Source of the DNA: JASUTC01 sp035447925 | GTDB taxonomy: Bacteria > Thermotogota > Thermotogae > MWEM01 | DNA length: 64,000 bases | Assembly (NCBI GenBank): GCA_035447925.1 | Contig: DAOTHY010000004.1 | Span: forward strand, 10,890-74,889 | Direction: 5' to 3' | In this document: piece by piece, positions 46,389 to 55,230 of the stretch | Layout of the letters: each line of letters opens with the position of its first letter | How positions within the stretch are numbered: the first letter of the stretch is position 1 | The notes under the pieces: model-generated | Told to the model about the DNA's origin: nothing | Databases searched by the model: none | The model's input: only the letters and a program-made list of their open reading frames with translations | Program-made: the position numbers and the translations under genes

Positions 46389-46397
46389 TGATATAAT
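46389..46397 (+). promoter_or_regulatory. Extended -10 promoter of glpK
   Basis: TGATATAAT, consensus -10 with TGn, 39 bases before the glpK start, with no matching -35. Confidence 0.6.
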
Positions 46398-46436
46398 CTC
46401 CAAAACAAATAAAGCAAAAGAAGGAGTTGAATTGAT

Positions 46437-47906
46437 GTGTCTGAGAGAGCCTATATCGCCGCCATTGATCAAGGAACAACCAGTACCAGAACCATCATTT
46501 TTGATGATAAACTTGAAATTGTCAACCTCTCACAAAAACCATTCAAACAATTCTATCCTCAGGATGGTTGGGTAGAACAGGATGCTGAAGAGATTTATAG
46601 AACAGCAGTTGCCACCTTGGTAGAGGCAGTTGAAGAAGCAGGACTGGCATTCCATGAAATTGCTGCAATCGGAATCACCAATCAAAGAGAAACCGTAGTG
46701 GCTTGGAATAAAGAGACTGGTGAACCGCTTTATAATGCCATCAACTGGCAATGCAGAAGAACGGCGAAGCGATGTTTGGAACTGAGGTCAAAAGAGGATA
46801 TGATCCATGAGAAAACAGGTTTGATCGTAGATCCCTATTTTTCAGGCACGAAAATGGAATGGCTTTACAACAATGTTCCAAAGGTCAGAATAGCCGCCAA
46901 TTCGGGAGACCTTGCCTTTGGGACTATAGATTCATGGCTGGCTTATAAGCTCAGTAAAAAAAATGTGCATGCAACGGATTATTCAAACGCCTCAAGAACC
47001 ATGCTGTTCAACATTCACACGTTGGATTGGGATGATGACTTGCTTGAACTGTTTTCCATTCAAAGAGAATGGTTACCATCGTTGGTCGATACTTCTGGTG
47101 TACTGGGTTATACTAAGGAAGGTATTCCCATTGCTTCTTTAGTGGGTGATCAACAAGGTGCTTTATTTGGACAGATGGCTTACGAAAAAGGGATGGCGAA
47201 ATGCACTTATGGAACCGGAGCCTTTTTATTGATGAATTTAGGTTCTGAACCTGTTTTATCTCAGAAGCGTTTGCTGACGTCCGTAGGCTGGAAGATCAAA
47301 GACGAGATCAACTATGCCATGGAAGGCTCTGTGTTTATGTGTGGAGCTGCAATTGACTGGATTGTGGATCATATCAAATTAGCTAAAACAGCTCCAGAAA
47401 CAGAAGACCTGTCGTATAAAGTCCGAGATAATGGCGGTGTCTACTTTGTACCGGCGTTGTCGGGATTAGGTGCTCCTCATTGGGACCCCAATGCCAGGGG
47501 GTTATTCATTGGCATGACCCAGTCAACGAAAAAAGAGCACCTGGTTCGGTCGGTATTGGAAGGAATCTGTTATTCTGTCAAAGAGTTGTTTGATACCATG
47601 GTCAGTGAGTGCCATATTCCTTTGAAAGAACTGCGTGTTGATGGTGGTGTGAGCAAAAACCAGTTTATTCAGGAATTTCAATCCATTTTATTAGGAAACA
47701 GTGTTACACGCCCTGTCAATACGGAAACGACAGCTACCGGTGCAGCCATACTTGCAGGCTTGGCAACAGATGTCTGGAAAGATAAAAACGAAGTGTTGGC
47801 CTATTGGAAATCACAATCTTCCATCTCTCGTGGAAAAGATCAATTAGTGGAGGCATCATATAAGAAATGGAAAATAGCGGTGAACAGATCGAAAAATTGG
47901 GTTTAA
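46437..47906 (+). CDS. glpK: Glycerol kinase
   Basis: FGGY-family kinase of 489 residues making glycerol 3-phosphate. It has AIDQGTTSTRTIIFD, GITNQRET, NWQCRRT (glycerol-binding Arg), HATDYSNASRTMLFNI, GDQQGALFGQ, CTYGTGAFLLMN and ALSGLGAPHWDPNARG, then LRVDGGVSKN and TTATGAAILAGLA. A GTG start follows AAGGAG. No glpF or glpD is adjacent. Its last 40 bases overlap tsaE. Confidence 0.98.
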   Translation: MSERAYIAAIDQGTTSTRTIIFDDKLEIVNLSQKPFKQFYPQDGWVEQDAEEIYRTAVATLVEAVEEAGLAFHEIAAIGITNQRETVVAWNKETGEPLYNAINWQCRRTAKRCLELRSKEDMIHEKTGLIVDPYFSGTKMEWLYNNVPKVRIAANSGDLAFGTIDSWLAYKLSKKNVHATDYSNASRTMLFNIHTLDWDDDLLELFSIQREWLPSLVDTSGVLGYTKEGIPIASLVGDQQGALFGQMAYEKGMAKCTYGTGAFLLMNLGSEPVLSQKRLLTSVGWKIKDEINYAMEGSVFMCGAAIDWIVDHIKLAKTAPETEDLSYKVRDNGGVYFVPALSGLGAPHWDPNARGLFIGMTQSTKKEHLVRSVLEGICYSVKELFDTMVSECHIPLKELRVDGGVSKNQFIQEFQSILLGNSVTRPVNTETTATGAAILAGLATDVWKDKNEVLAYWKSQSSISRGKDQLVEASYKKWKIAVNRSKNWV

Positions 47907-48355
47907 AGCTTCTTCGCAAAAATGAGAGAATAGATCTTGAGACCCTTAATCGAATTGCAACTGACTTTGCCCGACAATTAAAAGGTGGGCAAATGGTAAT
48001 GTTTTTTGGGGACTTGGGTAGCGGGAAAACCACTTTTATCCGGGCAGTCATGCAGGCATTTGGCGTAGAACCGGCCCAAGTCAGAAGTCCCACATTCAAC
48101 ATTGTTAATACTTATCAGGCAGATGGGAAGGTTTTTTATCACATCGATGTTTACAGAATAAACTCTGATGAGCTTTTTGATTTGGGATTTTACGATTATC
48201 AGCAGTCTAACAGTATCTTGTTCATCGAATGGGCTGAAAAAATCATTCACGAAGTCCAATCTCCTGATTTCCTGATCGATCTCGCCATCAATGAAGATAA
48301 TATGGAAACCAGAGACCTAAAAATCTATCGTGCTGGGAGTGGTGAAGCATGTTAA
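47867..48355 (+). CDS. tsaE: tRNA N6-adenosine threonylcarbamoylation ATPase TsaE
   Basis: 162 residues. FFGDLGSGKTTFIRAVMQAFG (P-loop), VRSPTFNIVNTYQ, FYHIDVYRI and ILFIEWAEKI are the TsaE signature set. TsaE works with TsaB and TsaD to install t6A37 on ANN-decoding tRNAs. The start at 47867 lies 40 bases inside the glpK 3' end; a slightly later start is possible, but the N-terminal helix is needed for the fold. tsaB and tsaD are not in the window. Confidence 0.95.
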   Translation: MENSGEQIEKLGLKLLRKNERIDLETLNRIATDFARQLKGGQMVMFFGDLGSGKTTFIRAVMQAFGVEPAQVRSPTFNIVNTYQADGKVFYHIDVYRINSDELFDLGFYDYQQSNSILFIEWAEKIIHEVQSPDFLIDLAINEDNMETRDLKIYRAGSGEAC

Positions 48356-48999
48356 GATGTGTTTATCAACAAGATGATCAGATCATTTACAAAGTGGTTT
48401 TACCACCGGTTGGCGTCAACACCTATTTGTTGTATATACAAGATCACTTATTTGTGATCGATCCGGGAATTGGAAGCGTTGAACTTCCGAAAAAAGTAGG
48501 TAGACCCTATCGGGATCTTGCTATTGTTATTACTCATAGCCATTTTGACCATATTGCAGGAATCGATGAATTCGATCATGCTGAAATACTAATTACCCAA
48601 TCCGCTTTACCCGGTTTATATAATCCTACAATCAATCTGTCCGGTGATTTAGGTGGCGGAATGATGATCATTAAAAATAAAAATACCCGTATCCTTTCTT
48701 TGGGGCAAAATACGATCCACAATTGCTCGTTTCAGGTGATGAATTTTCCTGGGCATACACAGGGGGACAGCGTATTTGACTTCGGCTCCTTTCTGTTTAC
48801 GGGAGACTTTGTTTTTTGTGCTTCTATTGGAAGAACGGATTTTAAGTTTTCAAATCATGATACCATGAAACAATCACTTGCAAAATTTAAAAAGTATTTG
48901 TCTAAAAAACAGCCTTCGGACTTAATCCTTCCCGGTCATATGAATGTGTGTACGGTAGAAGAACTTCTTGATATGAATCCCTTTCTTACTTTATACTGA
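48349..48999 (+). CDS. MBL-fold metallo-hydrolase (glyoxalase II-like)
   Basis: 216 residues. The zinc motif THSHFDHIAG is followed by FPGHTQGDSVFDFGSFLFTGDFVF and LILPGHM, giving the full HxHxDH/H/D/H ligand set of glyoxalase II-like hydrolases. SIGRTDF matches the GRTD pattern common in YcbL-type enzymes. Substrate not determined; a thioester or small-ester hydrolase is likely. It overlaps tsaE by seven bases. Confidence 0.9.
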   Translation: MLRCVYQQDDQIIYKVVLPPVGVNTYLLYIQDHLFVIDPGIGSVELPKKVGRPYRDLAIVITHSHFDHIAGIDEFDHAEILITQSALPGLYNPTINLSGDLGGGMMIIKNKNTRILSLGQNTIHNCSFQVMNFPGHTQGDSVFDFGSFLFTGDFVFCASIGRTDFKFSNHDTMKQSLAKFKKYLSKKQPSDLILPGHMNVCTVEELLDMNPFLTLY

Positions 49000-49114
49000 A
49001 ACGACAAGGAAGGATGACGATTGGCTTCAAACTGAGAAATACACCGTTTGATAACGATCTGCTTTTTTACCTCATGCTTAGGAAGCGGAAGTTTTTATGA
49101 ATAGGAGGATACCA

Positions 49115-49780
49115 TTGGCGTTTTTTGATTATATTTTTGAGAATGGAGAACGGATCGTATTTGAGCTTCTAAGGCATCTTCAGATCATCGGTATCGCTCT
49201 TCCCATTGCTATTATCATTGGAGTGCCCATTGGGATTGCCATTGCTAACCATCCGAAAACAGCTAATGTTGTCATTTATCTGGCCAGTATTTTAATGACC
49301 ATACCGTCATTGGCTCTGTTTGGGATGATGGTGGTCCTATTAGCTCCTTTTAACGCCGGAATCGGCATACCGCCAGCTATCATCACCATTGTAGTATATT
49401 CCATGTTGCCAATAATCAGGAACACATTAGTCGCCGTTCGTGAAGTGGATTCTGTGACAGTAGAGGCGGCAATGGGCATGGGCATGACCAGTACACAGAT
49501 TCTCTTCAAGATCCGCCTACCCTTGGCAATTCCAATCATTATGGCCGGAATGAGAAATGCTGCAGTCATGGGTGTAAGTGTGACGACTATCGCCTATTTA
49601 GTCGGTGCCAGAGGTTTGGGGTATTTCATCTTTTCAGGTTTAAGCCGGTCAAGGCTGGTTATGGTTTTGGTAGGGGCTGTTCTTGTGGGGGCTTTAGGGA
49701 TAGGGATGAATTATGGATTGCTGAAATTGGAGGAGTTGTTGACCCCAAAAGGTGTAAAGCTCTCACGGAGAAAGGAGTGA
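49115..49780 (+). CDS. ABC permease, glycine betaine/choline (OpuC/YehYW) type
   Basis: About 222 residues with five to six helices and the EAA-type loop (VEAAMGMGMTSTQILFKIRLPLAIPIIMAG). PLAIIIGVPIGIAIA-like and VMGVSVTTIAYLVGARGLGYFIFSG segments are typical of OpuCB/OpuCD. I prefer the TTG at 49115, six bases after AGGAGG, to the ATG at 49097. Forms a transporter with the next two genes for osmoprotectant uptake. Confidence 0.9.
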   Translation: MAFFDYIFENGERIVFELLRHLQIIGIALPIAIIIGVPIGIAIANHPKTANVVIYLASILMTIPSLALFGMMVVLLAPFNAGIGIPPAIITIVVYSMLPIIRNTLVAVREVDSVTVEAAMGMGMTSTQILFKIRLPLAIPIIMAGMRNAAVMGVSVTTIAYLVGARGLGYFIFSGLSRSRLVMVLVGAVLVGALGIGMNYGLLKLEELLTPKGVKLSRRKE

Positions 49781-49784
49781 GACA

Positions 49785-50912
49785 GTGCAAATCAGTCTGG
49801 AGAATCTGACGAAAACATACAATAAAGGTTCTTTTAAAGCGGTGGATCAGCTATCGCTGACCTTTGAACCTAAAAAACTCACCGTTCTGATTGGTCCTTC
49901 GGGATGTGGAAAAACAACTGTTTTGAAAATGATTAACCGCTTGATTGAAAGAACTAGTGGGGATATTCTGTTTGACGGGAAATCTATCGATCAAATAGAC
50001 CCAATACAACTCAGACGTCAAATTGGATATGCTATCCAAAACATCGGACTATTCATTCATATGAATGTTTTTGATAATATCGCTGTAGTCCCGAGGCTCT
50101 TGAAATGGCCCGAAAAAAAGATAAAAAGCAGAGTTGAAGAGCTCATGGAGTTGGTCAATTTGGATCCTCAGGTGCATATGTACAAATACCCTGCACAATT
50201 ATCAGGGGGTCAAAAACAACGTATTGGTGTCGCACGTTCTTTGGCGGCAAACCCTAAAGTAATTCTCATGGATGAGCCTTTTGGAGCGATTGATCCGATC
50301 AATCGTGAAAAATTACAGGATGCCTTCATCGATATTCAGGAAAAGATCAAAAAGACAATTATCTTTGTTACCCACGATATTCGAGAAGCGATCAAACTGG
50401 CAGACAAAATCTTAATCATGGATAATGGTCGGATCGTCCAATACGATGATACGGTGAATGTAGTCAAGAAGCCTAAAAACGCATTTGTTGATAGTATTCT
50501 TGGCTCGGACCGGGTATTAAAGGGATTGGAAATGATGCCGGTTAAAGATCATTATTCCGGGAATTTTTTGCCCATCAACGCTCAAGAGGTAAAAACAATT
50601 GCGATGGCTTTGGAATATCTTGAAAAAAAGAAGAAAACATACGCCTATGTGATCGGACCAAGGGATATTTTGTTGGGCTATTGTACCGTTGAAGAACTGA
50701 AGAGAATGGATCAAAAGGATGAATTAATCGGGCAAGTCAAACCCATCGAATCCGTACAACCCCATTCTAACCTGATGGAAGCCATCATCAGGATGGTAGA
50801 ATCGGGATTGACCAGCTGTCCGGTTGTTGACGCTCACCATCAGTTGTTAGGGGTTATTCGATTTGAAACGCTTGTAGAAATCATGAGTGCATATGAAAGG
50901 GTAGAGGTGTAA
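49785..50912 (+). CDS. ABC ATPase with CBS domains, OpuCA/ProV type
   Basis: 375 residues. Walker A GPSGCGKTT, Q-loop QNIGLFIHMNVFDNI, signature LSGGQKQRIGVARSLA and Walker B VILMDEPFGAIDP. The C-terminal ~120 residues hold two CBS-like repeats (AYVIGPRDILLGYCTVEEL; GLTSCPVVDAHHQLLGVIRFETL), which in OpuA/OpuC sense ionic strength. GTG start, seven bases after AAGGAG. Confidence 0.95.
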   Translation: MQISLENLTKTYNKGSFKAVDQLSLTFEPKKLTVLIGPSGCGKTTVLKMINRLIERTSGDILFDGKSIDQIDPIQLRRQIGYAIQNIGLFIHMNVFDNIAVVPRLLKWPEKKIKSRVEELMELVNLDPQVHMYKYPAQLSGGQKQRIGVARSLAANPKVILMDEPFGAIDPINREKLQDAFIDIQEKIKKTIIFVTHDIREAIKLADKILIMDNGRIVQYDDTVNVVKKPKNAFVDSILGSDRVLKGLEMMPVKDHYSGNFLPINAQEVKTIAMALEYLEKKKKTYAYVIGPRDILLGYCTVEELKRMDQKDELIGQVKPIESVQPHSNLMEAIIRMVESGLTSCPVVDAHHQLLGVIRFETLVEIMSAYERVEV

Positions 50913-50916
50913 TGAC

Positions 50917-51570
50917 ATGGCACTCTTCTCATATCTATTTGAAAACATACCCTATATTCTGGAAAAGACCTGGGAACACCTTTACCTCTTTCTGATTTCC
51001 TGGTCTTTGGCAGTAATAACAGGCATTTTTATTGGGGTTCTTTCAACAAGAGGAGGGAACGAGAAGATAGGACGCATAGTTTTATCCATAACAGGTGCCA
51101 CTCAGGCAGTACCCAGTACTGCAGTAATTGCCCTTGTATTCATTTTTATGGGGATTGGAGCCTTACCGGCCACCTTTGCCCTTTTTATTTATTCTCTGGT
51201 CCCAATAACTTTCAATACGGCTTCAGGGTTGATCAGCTGCTCCCCTGACATGAAAGAAGCTGCATTAGGGATGGGGATGACAAAAAGGCAAATTTTGTTT
51301 AAAGTGGAACTCCCAACTTCCATCCCTGCTATTGCATCTGGTGTACGTACTGCAGCGGTGATTAACATCGGAACCGCTGCCATAGCCTCCATGATTGGTG
51401 CTGGGGGACTAGGAGAGATCATCTTTATCGGATTAAAGCTGATGGATGTATCGAAAATCTTTGCTGGTGCTTTACTGGTAGCTCTTCTTGCAATCCTAAT
51501 TGATATTCTTTTAGCCTTAATAGAAAGGACGATAATGTCCAAAGGCCTATTAATGAATCAAGAAAACTGA
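50917..51570 (+). CDS. ABC permease, glycine betaine/choline (OpuC/YehYW) type
   Basis: 217 residues with five to six helices and an EAA loop (MKEAALGMGMTKRQILFKVELPTSIPAIASGV) close to that of the first permease, so the two are paralogs forming a heterodimer. TGATQAVPSTAVIALVFIFMGIGALP is typical of OpuCD. No substrate-binding protein follows; the next gene is convergent 14 bases away. Confidence 0.9.
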   Translation: MALFSYLFENIPYILEKTWEHLYLFLISWSLAVITGIFIGVLSTRGGNEKIGRIVLSITGATQAVPSTAVIALVFIFMGIGALPATFALFIYSLVPITFNTASGLISCSPDMKEAALGMGMTKRQILFKVELPTSIPAIASGVRTAAVINIGTAAIASMIGAGGLGEIIFIGLKLMDVSKIFAGALLVALLAILIDILLALIERTIMSKGLLMNQEN

Positions 51571-51584
51571 AGAACTTCCTGCCT

Positions 51585-52964
51585 TCACCAATCAACCAAT
51601 TTAACTAATCCTTTACAGGTGATACTTAATTCCAGGGCGTAGTCCCTCAATCCTTTTCCGAAGATTCGCGTTTTCAAACAGGCGAGTTTTTTCAAAGCTG
51701 TTTCCAACTGCGTATTAGCCTCGTGGATGGCATCAATGGTTTCAACCGGGGGGTGCTCATCACGATATACCACCTCTATGTGTTCCAATGCGATGGCCAT
51801 CTTGTTCATCAAACGGCCGTAATAGTGAAATTCTTTCAACCAAGGTTCAATATCGGCCATCAGATTTTGATTGATCTTCTCAACGATTGTGTCATAGGCA
51901 CTGCAGATGCGTTCACCGGTTTCATTCAAAAGAGTCGACATTTGTTTTAACTTTCCTTTTTTTCTCAGATGCTCAAGCTGTTCTAAAAGATGAACCGTTA
52001 TTTCAGGATCCCCCGGATTCAAGGGGCTTGTGTCACAGGCTTTTGAAAAGATTATCATTTCAGAAGCTATCTGTGGGTACATTTGCGTGAATGATTGGAT
52101 CAAAGCTTCATCAGGATTGTAATGTTGGGGATCGTTCAGATAAAAGCTGATGTTCTTCAAGACACTCATTGAAGCGTATGCCTGGTTCATGGGATTGACA
52201 ATAAAACCCTCACAAACCGTTCCTAAGTCACCATCACGACCGCTAAAGCGTCCGATATGCAGTTCAGGGACCATCACCGAATCGTTAACCGGGAAATTAT
52301 CCCAAAATAAGGGTTTTCTGTTAAATGCCTTTGCCACCATCTGAGCATTTTCAACGGTCAGTTTCTCTGAGCAGACTTGCGGACCTGTCCACATGATTTG
52401 AATGTCTTTGTGGAGCTTATCTCCCAGTGTCTGGTGATATTGACTAATCGTTGTGCCGTGGTAAATGGTGGGACAGAGTATAAATTGCATGTTCTTGATT
52501 TCATTTGCCAGGGATAGATACAAACGATTGGCAAAATCCGCTTGTGCATCAGCCAGCGATTGATAGGTCTGTTTATCCCTTTGGTGTATGAGTTCTTGAG
52601 GGATATCATCTAAAAACAATGAGATCGTATGAACCCCCATTTCTGCAAATTTCAAGTATTTTTGCTTTAAGATATTCAAATCACATTCATCTGAATGCAC
52701 CAAAGATAGTCCAGGGCTGATGGCCATCGATACGTCAACACTTACTGTTTTTCCTGTTTCAATCAGTGATTGGAAGTTTTCTTCAAACGAATGATCATAC
52801 ATCTGCCGCCAATTATCACGATGCAAGTGATCAGCCTTGGGAGCGTATATGTATAATGTGTAGCCGTTTTTCCCCATGAACTGGATTATGTCCCTTCTTT
52901 CCTGCCATGTCCATGGTTTGCCGTAAAAGCCTTCTACTACTCCTCTTACTTTGAATCTATTCAT
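51585..52964 (-). CDS. GH84-family beta-N-acetylglucosaminidase
   Basis: About 459 residues. The catalytic domain starts KVRGVVEGFYGKPWTW and has YIYAPKADHLHRDNWR, and FLDDIPQEL with the adjacent Asp119-Asp120 pair of the GH84 substrate-assisted mechanism. LCPTIYHGTTISQYHQTLG and MWTGPQVCSEKLT follow, then DNFPVND. It lacks a signal peptide, so it should act in the cytoplasm on imported GlcNAc-containing sugars. Start: ATG at 52964, five bases after GAGGTG. The open frame extends upstream to 53099 but would overlap the permease gene. Last gene of the sugar locus. Confidence 0.88.
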   Translation of the reverse strand: MNRFKVRGVVEGFYGKPWTWQERRDIIQFMGKNGYTLYIYAPKADHLHRDNWRQMYDHSFEENFQSLIETGKTVSVDVSMAISPGLSLVHSDECDLNILKQKYLKFAEMGVHTISLFLDDIPQELIHQRDKQTYQSLADAQADFANRLYLSLANEIKNMQFILCPTIYHGTTISQYHQTLGDKLHKDIQIMWTGPQVCSEKLTVENAQMVAKAFNRKPLFWDNFPVNDSVMVPELHIGRFSGRDGDLGTVCEGFIVNPMNQAYASMSVLKNISFYLNDPQHYNPDEALIQSFTQMYPQIASEMIIFSKACDTSPLNPGDPEITVHLLEQLEHLRKKGKLKQMSTLLNETGERICSAYDTIVEKINQNLMADIEPWLKEFHYYGRLMNKMAIALEHIEVVYRDEHPPVETIDAIHEANTQLETALKKLACLKTRIFGKGLRDYALELSITCKGLVKLVDW

Positions 52965-52984
52965 CTGTTCACCTCGTTTATATA

Positions 52985-54244
52985 TCAACCTTTTACTCCG
53001 CCTTCTACAAGACCTGATATGATTTGCTTCTGGAAGATCAGGAATATTATTATAACAGGTATTCCCGCTATAGTGGAAGCGGACATCATTCTGGGCCAAT
53101 CGGTCTGATTCAATTTCTGATACATGGCCAATCCTACCTGAACTGTTCGCATGTCTTTTGAATTGGTCATGACCAGCGGATAAAAGAGGTCATTCCAAAT
53201 GGTGATGAAGGTATTGATTCCCAAAACGGCCATTGCAGGGGCACTAAGTGGCATGATAATGCGGGAAAAGATTTGGAAATCGTTGGCACCATCAACGTAT
53301 GCTGCTTCATCAAATTCCGAAGGGAGTTGCTCAATGTATTGACGCATCAGGAAAATGCCGAATGGGGTGACCAAAAACGGTATGACTAGTGCCATGTAGG
53401 TGTCGATCCAACCCAGATTCTTCATCAGCATAAATACCGGAATGATCGTCACTTGAGGTGGGATCATCATGGTAGCCAACACCAGTGAAAAGAGAAACTC
53501 CCTTCCCTTGAACCGTTTGCGTGCAAAGGCATAAGCCACCATCGAGCAAAACAGCAAATTTCCAAAGACCACAATCAAAGCAATGAGCGAGCTGTTAAAC
53601 ATGTACCGTGCAAAATCCTGTTCCTGCCAAACGGTGATGAAATTGGACAACGTGGGGAATCTGAGCTTGGATCGGATGTCATCCACAACAATGTTTCTCC
53701 CGGCAGTTCCTTCAGGCGGGTCAATAATGAACTGTATCTGTGAGATATGACTCATGTCGACTTGATTAAATTGTTCTGGTTCGATGTCTATACGGATCTT
53801 TTTTAATCCCTCATGGGTAAGTTGCTGAATGTGAACACTTTGGAATGCATCATTGATATCCTTTAGCCCCAGATATAATCGGGAACCGTTAGGCGCACTC
53901 AGAAAGACTGACAAAGATTTGACGAGATTGAGGTCATTATCACCTGTGAAAACGGCAACCCCGTAATCCTGATCAGGATCCTCAATTGTGAGACTTAATG
54001 CCTGGTTTTCTTCATTTATCATTGGCTTCAATTCAAACATTTTTGTTCCGATGGTTTTCATCTTTGTCTTCAAAAAGATGGTACTGGATTCAAAGTCCAA
54101 CAACGTTTTATCTGTTATCAGGTGAAAAAGATCTCCCTGTGGAATGACAGAGGTGAAAAACATCATGATCAAGGGCATCAGTGAAATGACCAACAAGCAA
54201 ATCAATAGGGTAAACAGCCATTTGCCATTTGAACGTCTTTTCAT
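52985..54244 (-). CDS. Carbohydrate ABC permease (MalG type) with CBM-like periplasmic insert
   Basis: 419 residues, against ~280 for usual MalG-type permeases. TM1 (10-30) is followed by an insert of about 150 residues (~45-195), then the normal core (FNSSLIALIVVFGNLLFCSMVAYAFAR; EAA loop FDEAAYVDGANDFQIFSRIIMPLSAPAM). The insert is beta-rich and ends SHISQIQFIIDPPEGT-AGRNIVVDDI, the typical last strands of a jelly-roll carbohydrate-binding module. It should face outside, beside the binding protein. ATGA overlap with the MalF-type gene. Confidence 0.88.
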   Translation of the reverse strand: MKRRSNGKWLFTLLICLLVISLMPLIMMFFTSVIPQGDLFHLITDKTLLDFESSTIFLKTKMKTIGTKMFELKPMINEENQALSLTIEDPDQDYGVAVFTGDNDLNLVKSLSVFLSAPNGSRLYLGLKDINDAFQSVHIQQLTHEGLKKIRIDIEPEQFNQVDMSHISQIQFIIDPPEGTAGRNIVVDDIRSKLRFPTLSNFITVWQEQDFARYMFNSSLIALIVVFGNLLFCSMVAYAFARKRFKGREFLFSLVLATMMIPPQVTIIPVFMLMKNLGWIDTYMALVIPFLVTPFGIFLMRQYIEQLPSEFDEAAYVDGANDFQIFSRIIMPLSAPAMAVLGINTFITIWNDLFYPLVMTNSKDMRTVQVGLAMYQKLNQTDWPRMMSASTIAGIPVIIIFLIFQKQIISGLVEGGVKG

Positions 54245-55119
54245 ACACGATCACTCCTGAGTAAGGTTTTTTGTATCATGGTGACGAACATGATCATAAT
54301 CAAAAGGATGTAAGCAATCGCTGAACCGTATCCCATGTCGAATTGCCTGAAGGATACCTGATACAGATAATGAACGATCGTTTGCGTCGAGTTTCTGGGT
54401 CCTCCGCCAGTCATGGTATAAATTTCGCTGAAGATTTGAAAAGAGCGAATGGTGTTGATGGCAATTACAAAGAATAATGTGGGTCGTATATAGGGCAAAG
54501 TGATTTTTATGGCTATTTGTGTGTTGGTTGCACCATCTATTCGTGCGGCTTCATATAATTGTTCAGGGACATTTTGCAGGCCTGCATATATGAGAATGAG
54601 ATAATAGCCGAATGCTGCCCAAATATCCATTATCATGATGGATAAAAGGGCTGTTTTTGGTGAAGCCAGCCAGCTTCGGGCTTCCATCTTAAAGCCCAAA
54701 AAAGTCCCGATGGTGTTGAAAAGTCCGTTAGAGCTATACAGATATATCCAGATTGTGGAAATGACCACCATGGAGATGACAGATGGCAGAAAGAAACCTG
54801 CTTTGAAGATTCCGTTTTTCCTCAGCTTTTTACTGTTTAGCAGTAATGCCAACAGTAAAGCAATACCAGTGGTAAACGGGATAGTCCCGACTACAAAGAT
54901 CAGCGTATTGGTTAAGGCTTTTAAAAAGACTTCGTCATGAAAAGCCTTGATATAATTGTCAATCCCCACAAATCTCATTTGGGGATTTAATCCTGAATAA
55001 TCTGTGAAACTGGTAAAAAAAGAATAGATGATGGGGAATGCGTTAAAAATAATAAAGATAATCAACCATGGGAATAAAAAAGTAAAAATCACCCATCTTT
55101 GTCTTGTTTTACGTTTCAA
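54241..55119 (-). CDS. Carbohydrate ABC permease (MalF type)
   Basis: 292 residues with six helices and the EAA loop LYEAARIDGATNTQIAIKITLPYIRPTL. The N-terminus FLFPWLIIFIIFNAFPIIYSFFTSF and the TGGGPRNSTQTIVHYLY segment are typical of CUT1 sugar permeases. Partner of the MalG-type gene. No ATPase gene is present; a shared MsmK-like ATPase elsewhere is likely. Confidence 0.95.
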   Translation of the reverse strand: MKRKTRQRWVIFTFLFPWLIIFIIFNAFPIIYSFFTSFTDYSGLNPQMRFVGIDNYIKAFHDEVFLKALTNTLIFVVGTIPFTTGIALLLALLLNSKKLRKNGIFKAGFFLPSVISMVVISTIWIYLYSSNGLFNTIGTFLGFKMEARSWLASPKTALLSIMIMDIWAAFGYYLILIYAGLQNVPEQLYEAARIDGATNTQIAIKITLPYIRPTLFFVIAINTIRSFQIFSEIYTMTGGGPRNSTQTIVHYLYQVSFRQFDMGYGSAIAYILLIMIMFVTMIQKTLLRSDRV

Positions 55120-55190
55120 GTTTGTACCTCCATGGACAGCTCAATCGTTGCCGAAATGAACCTGATCAAATTCTAACTCAAAATAAAGCA

Positions 55191-55220
55191 TAAAAAGGGT
55201 GGATTACTTTCATCCACCCT
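55191..55220 (-). terminator. Intrinsic terminator/attenuator between binding protein and permeases
   Basis: On the minus strand, a 9-bp perfect stem AGGGTGGAT / ATCCACCCT with a 7-base loop is followed by TTTTTA. It lies 10 bases after the binding-protein stop and about 70 bases before the permease start. Partial termination would yield more binding protein than permease. Confidence 0.85.
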
Positions 55221-55230
55221 ATAAAAGGGA

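Noticed and set aside
49014..49100. 28-codon ORF before the OpuC-type permease
   Set aside because: The ATG abuts AAGGAAGG with no spacing and the frame has no recognisable feature; the AGGAGG further on serves the permease TTG start. Probably a leader without coding function.
52965..53099. 45-residue N-terminal extension of the GH84 enzyme
   Set aside because: It would overlap the permease gene out of frame, has no signal peptide or domain, and a good ribosome binding site precedes the inner ATG at 52964.
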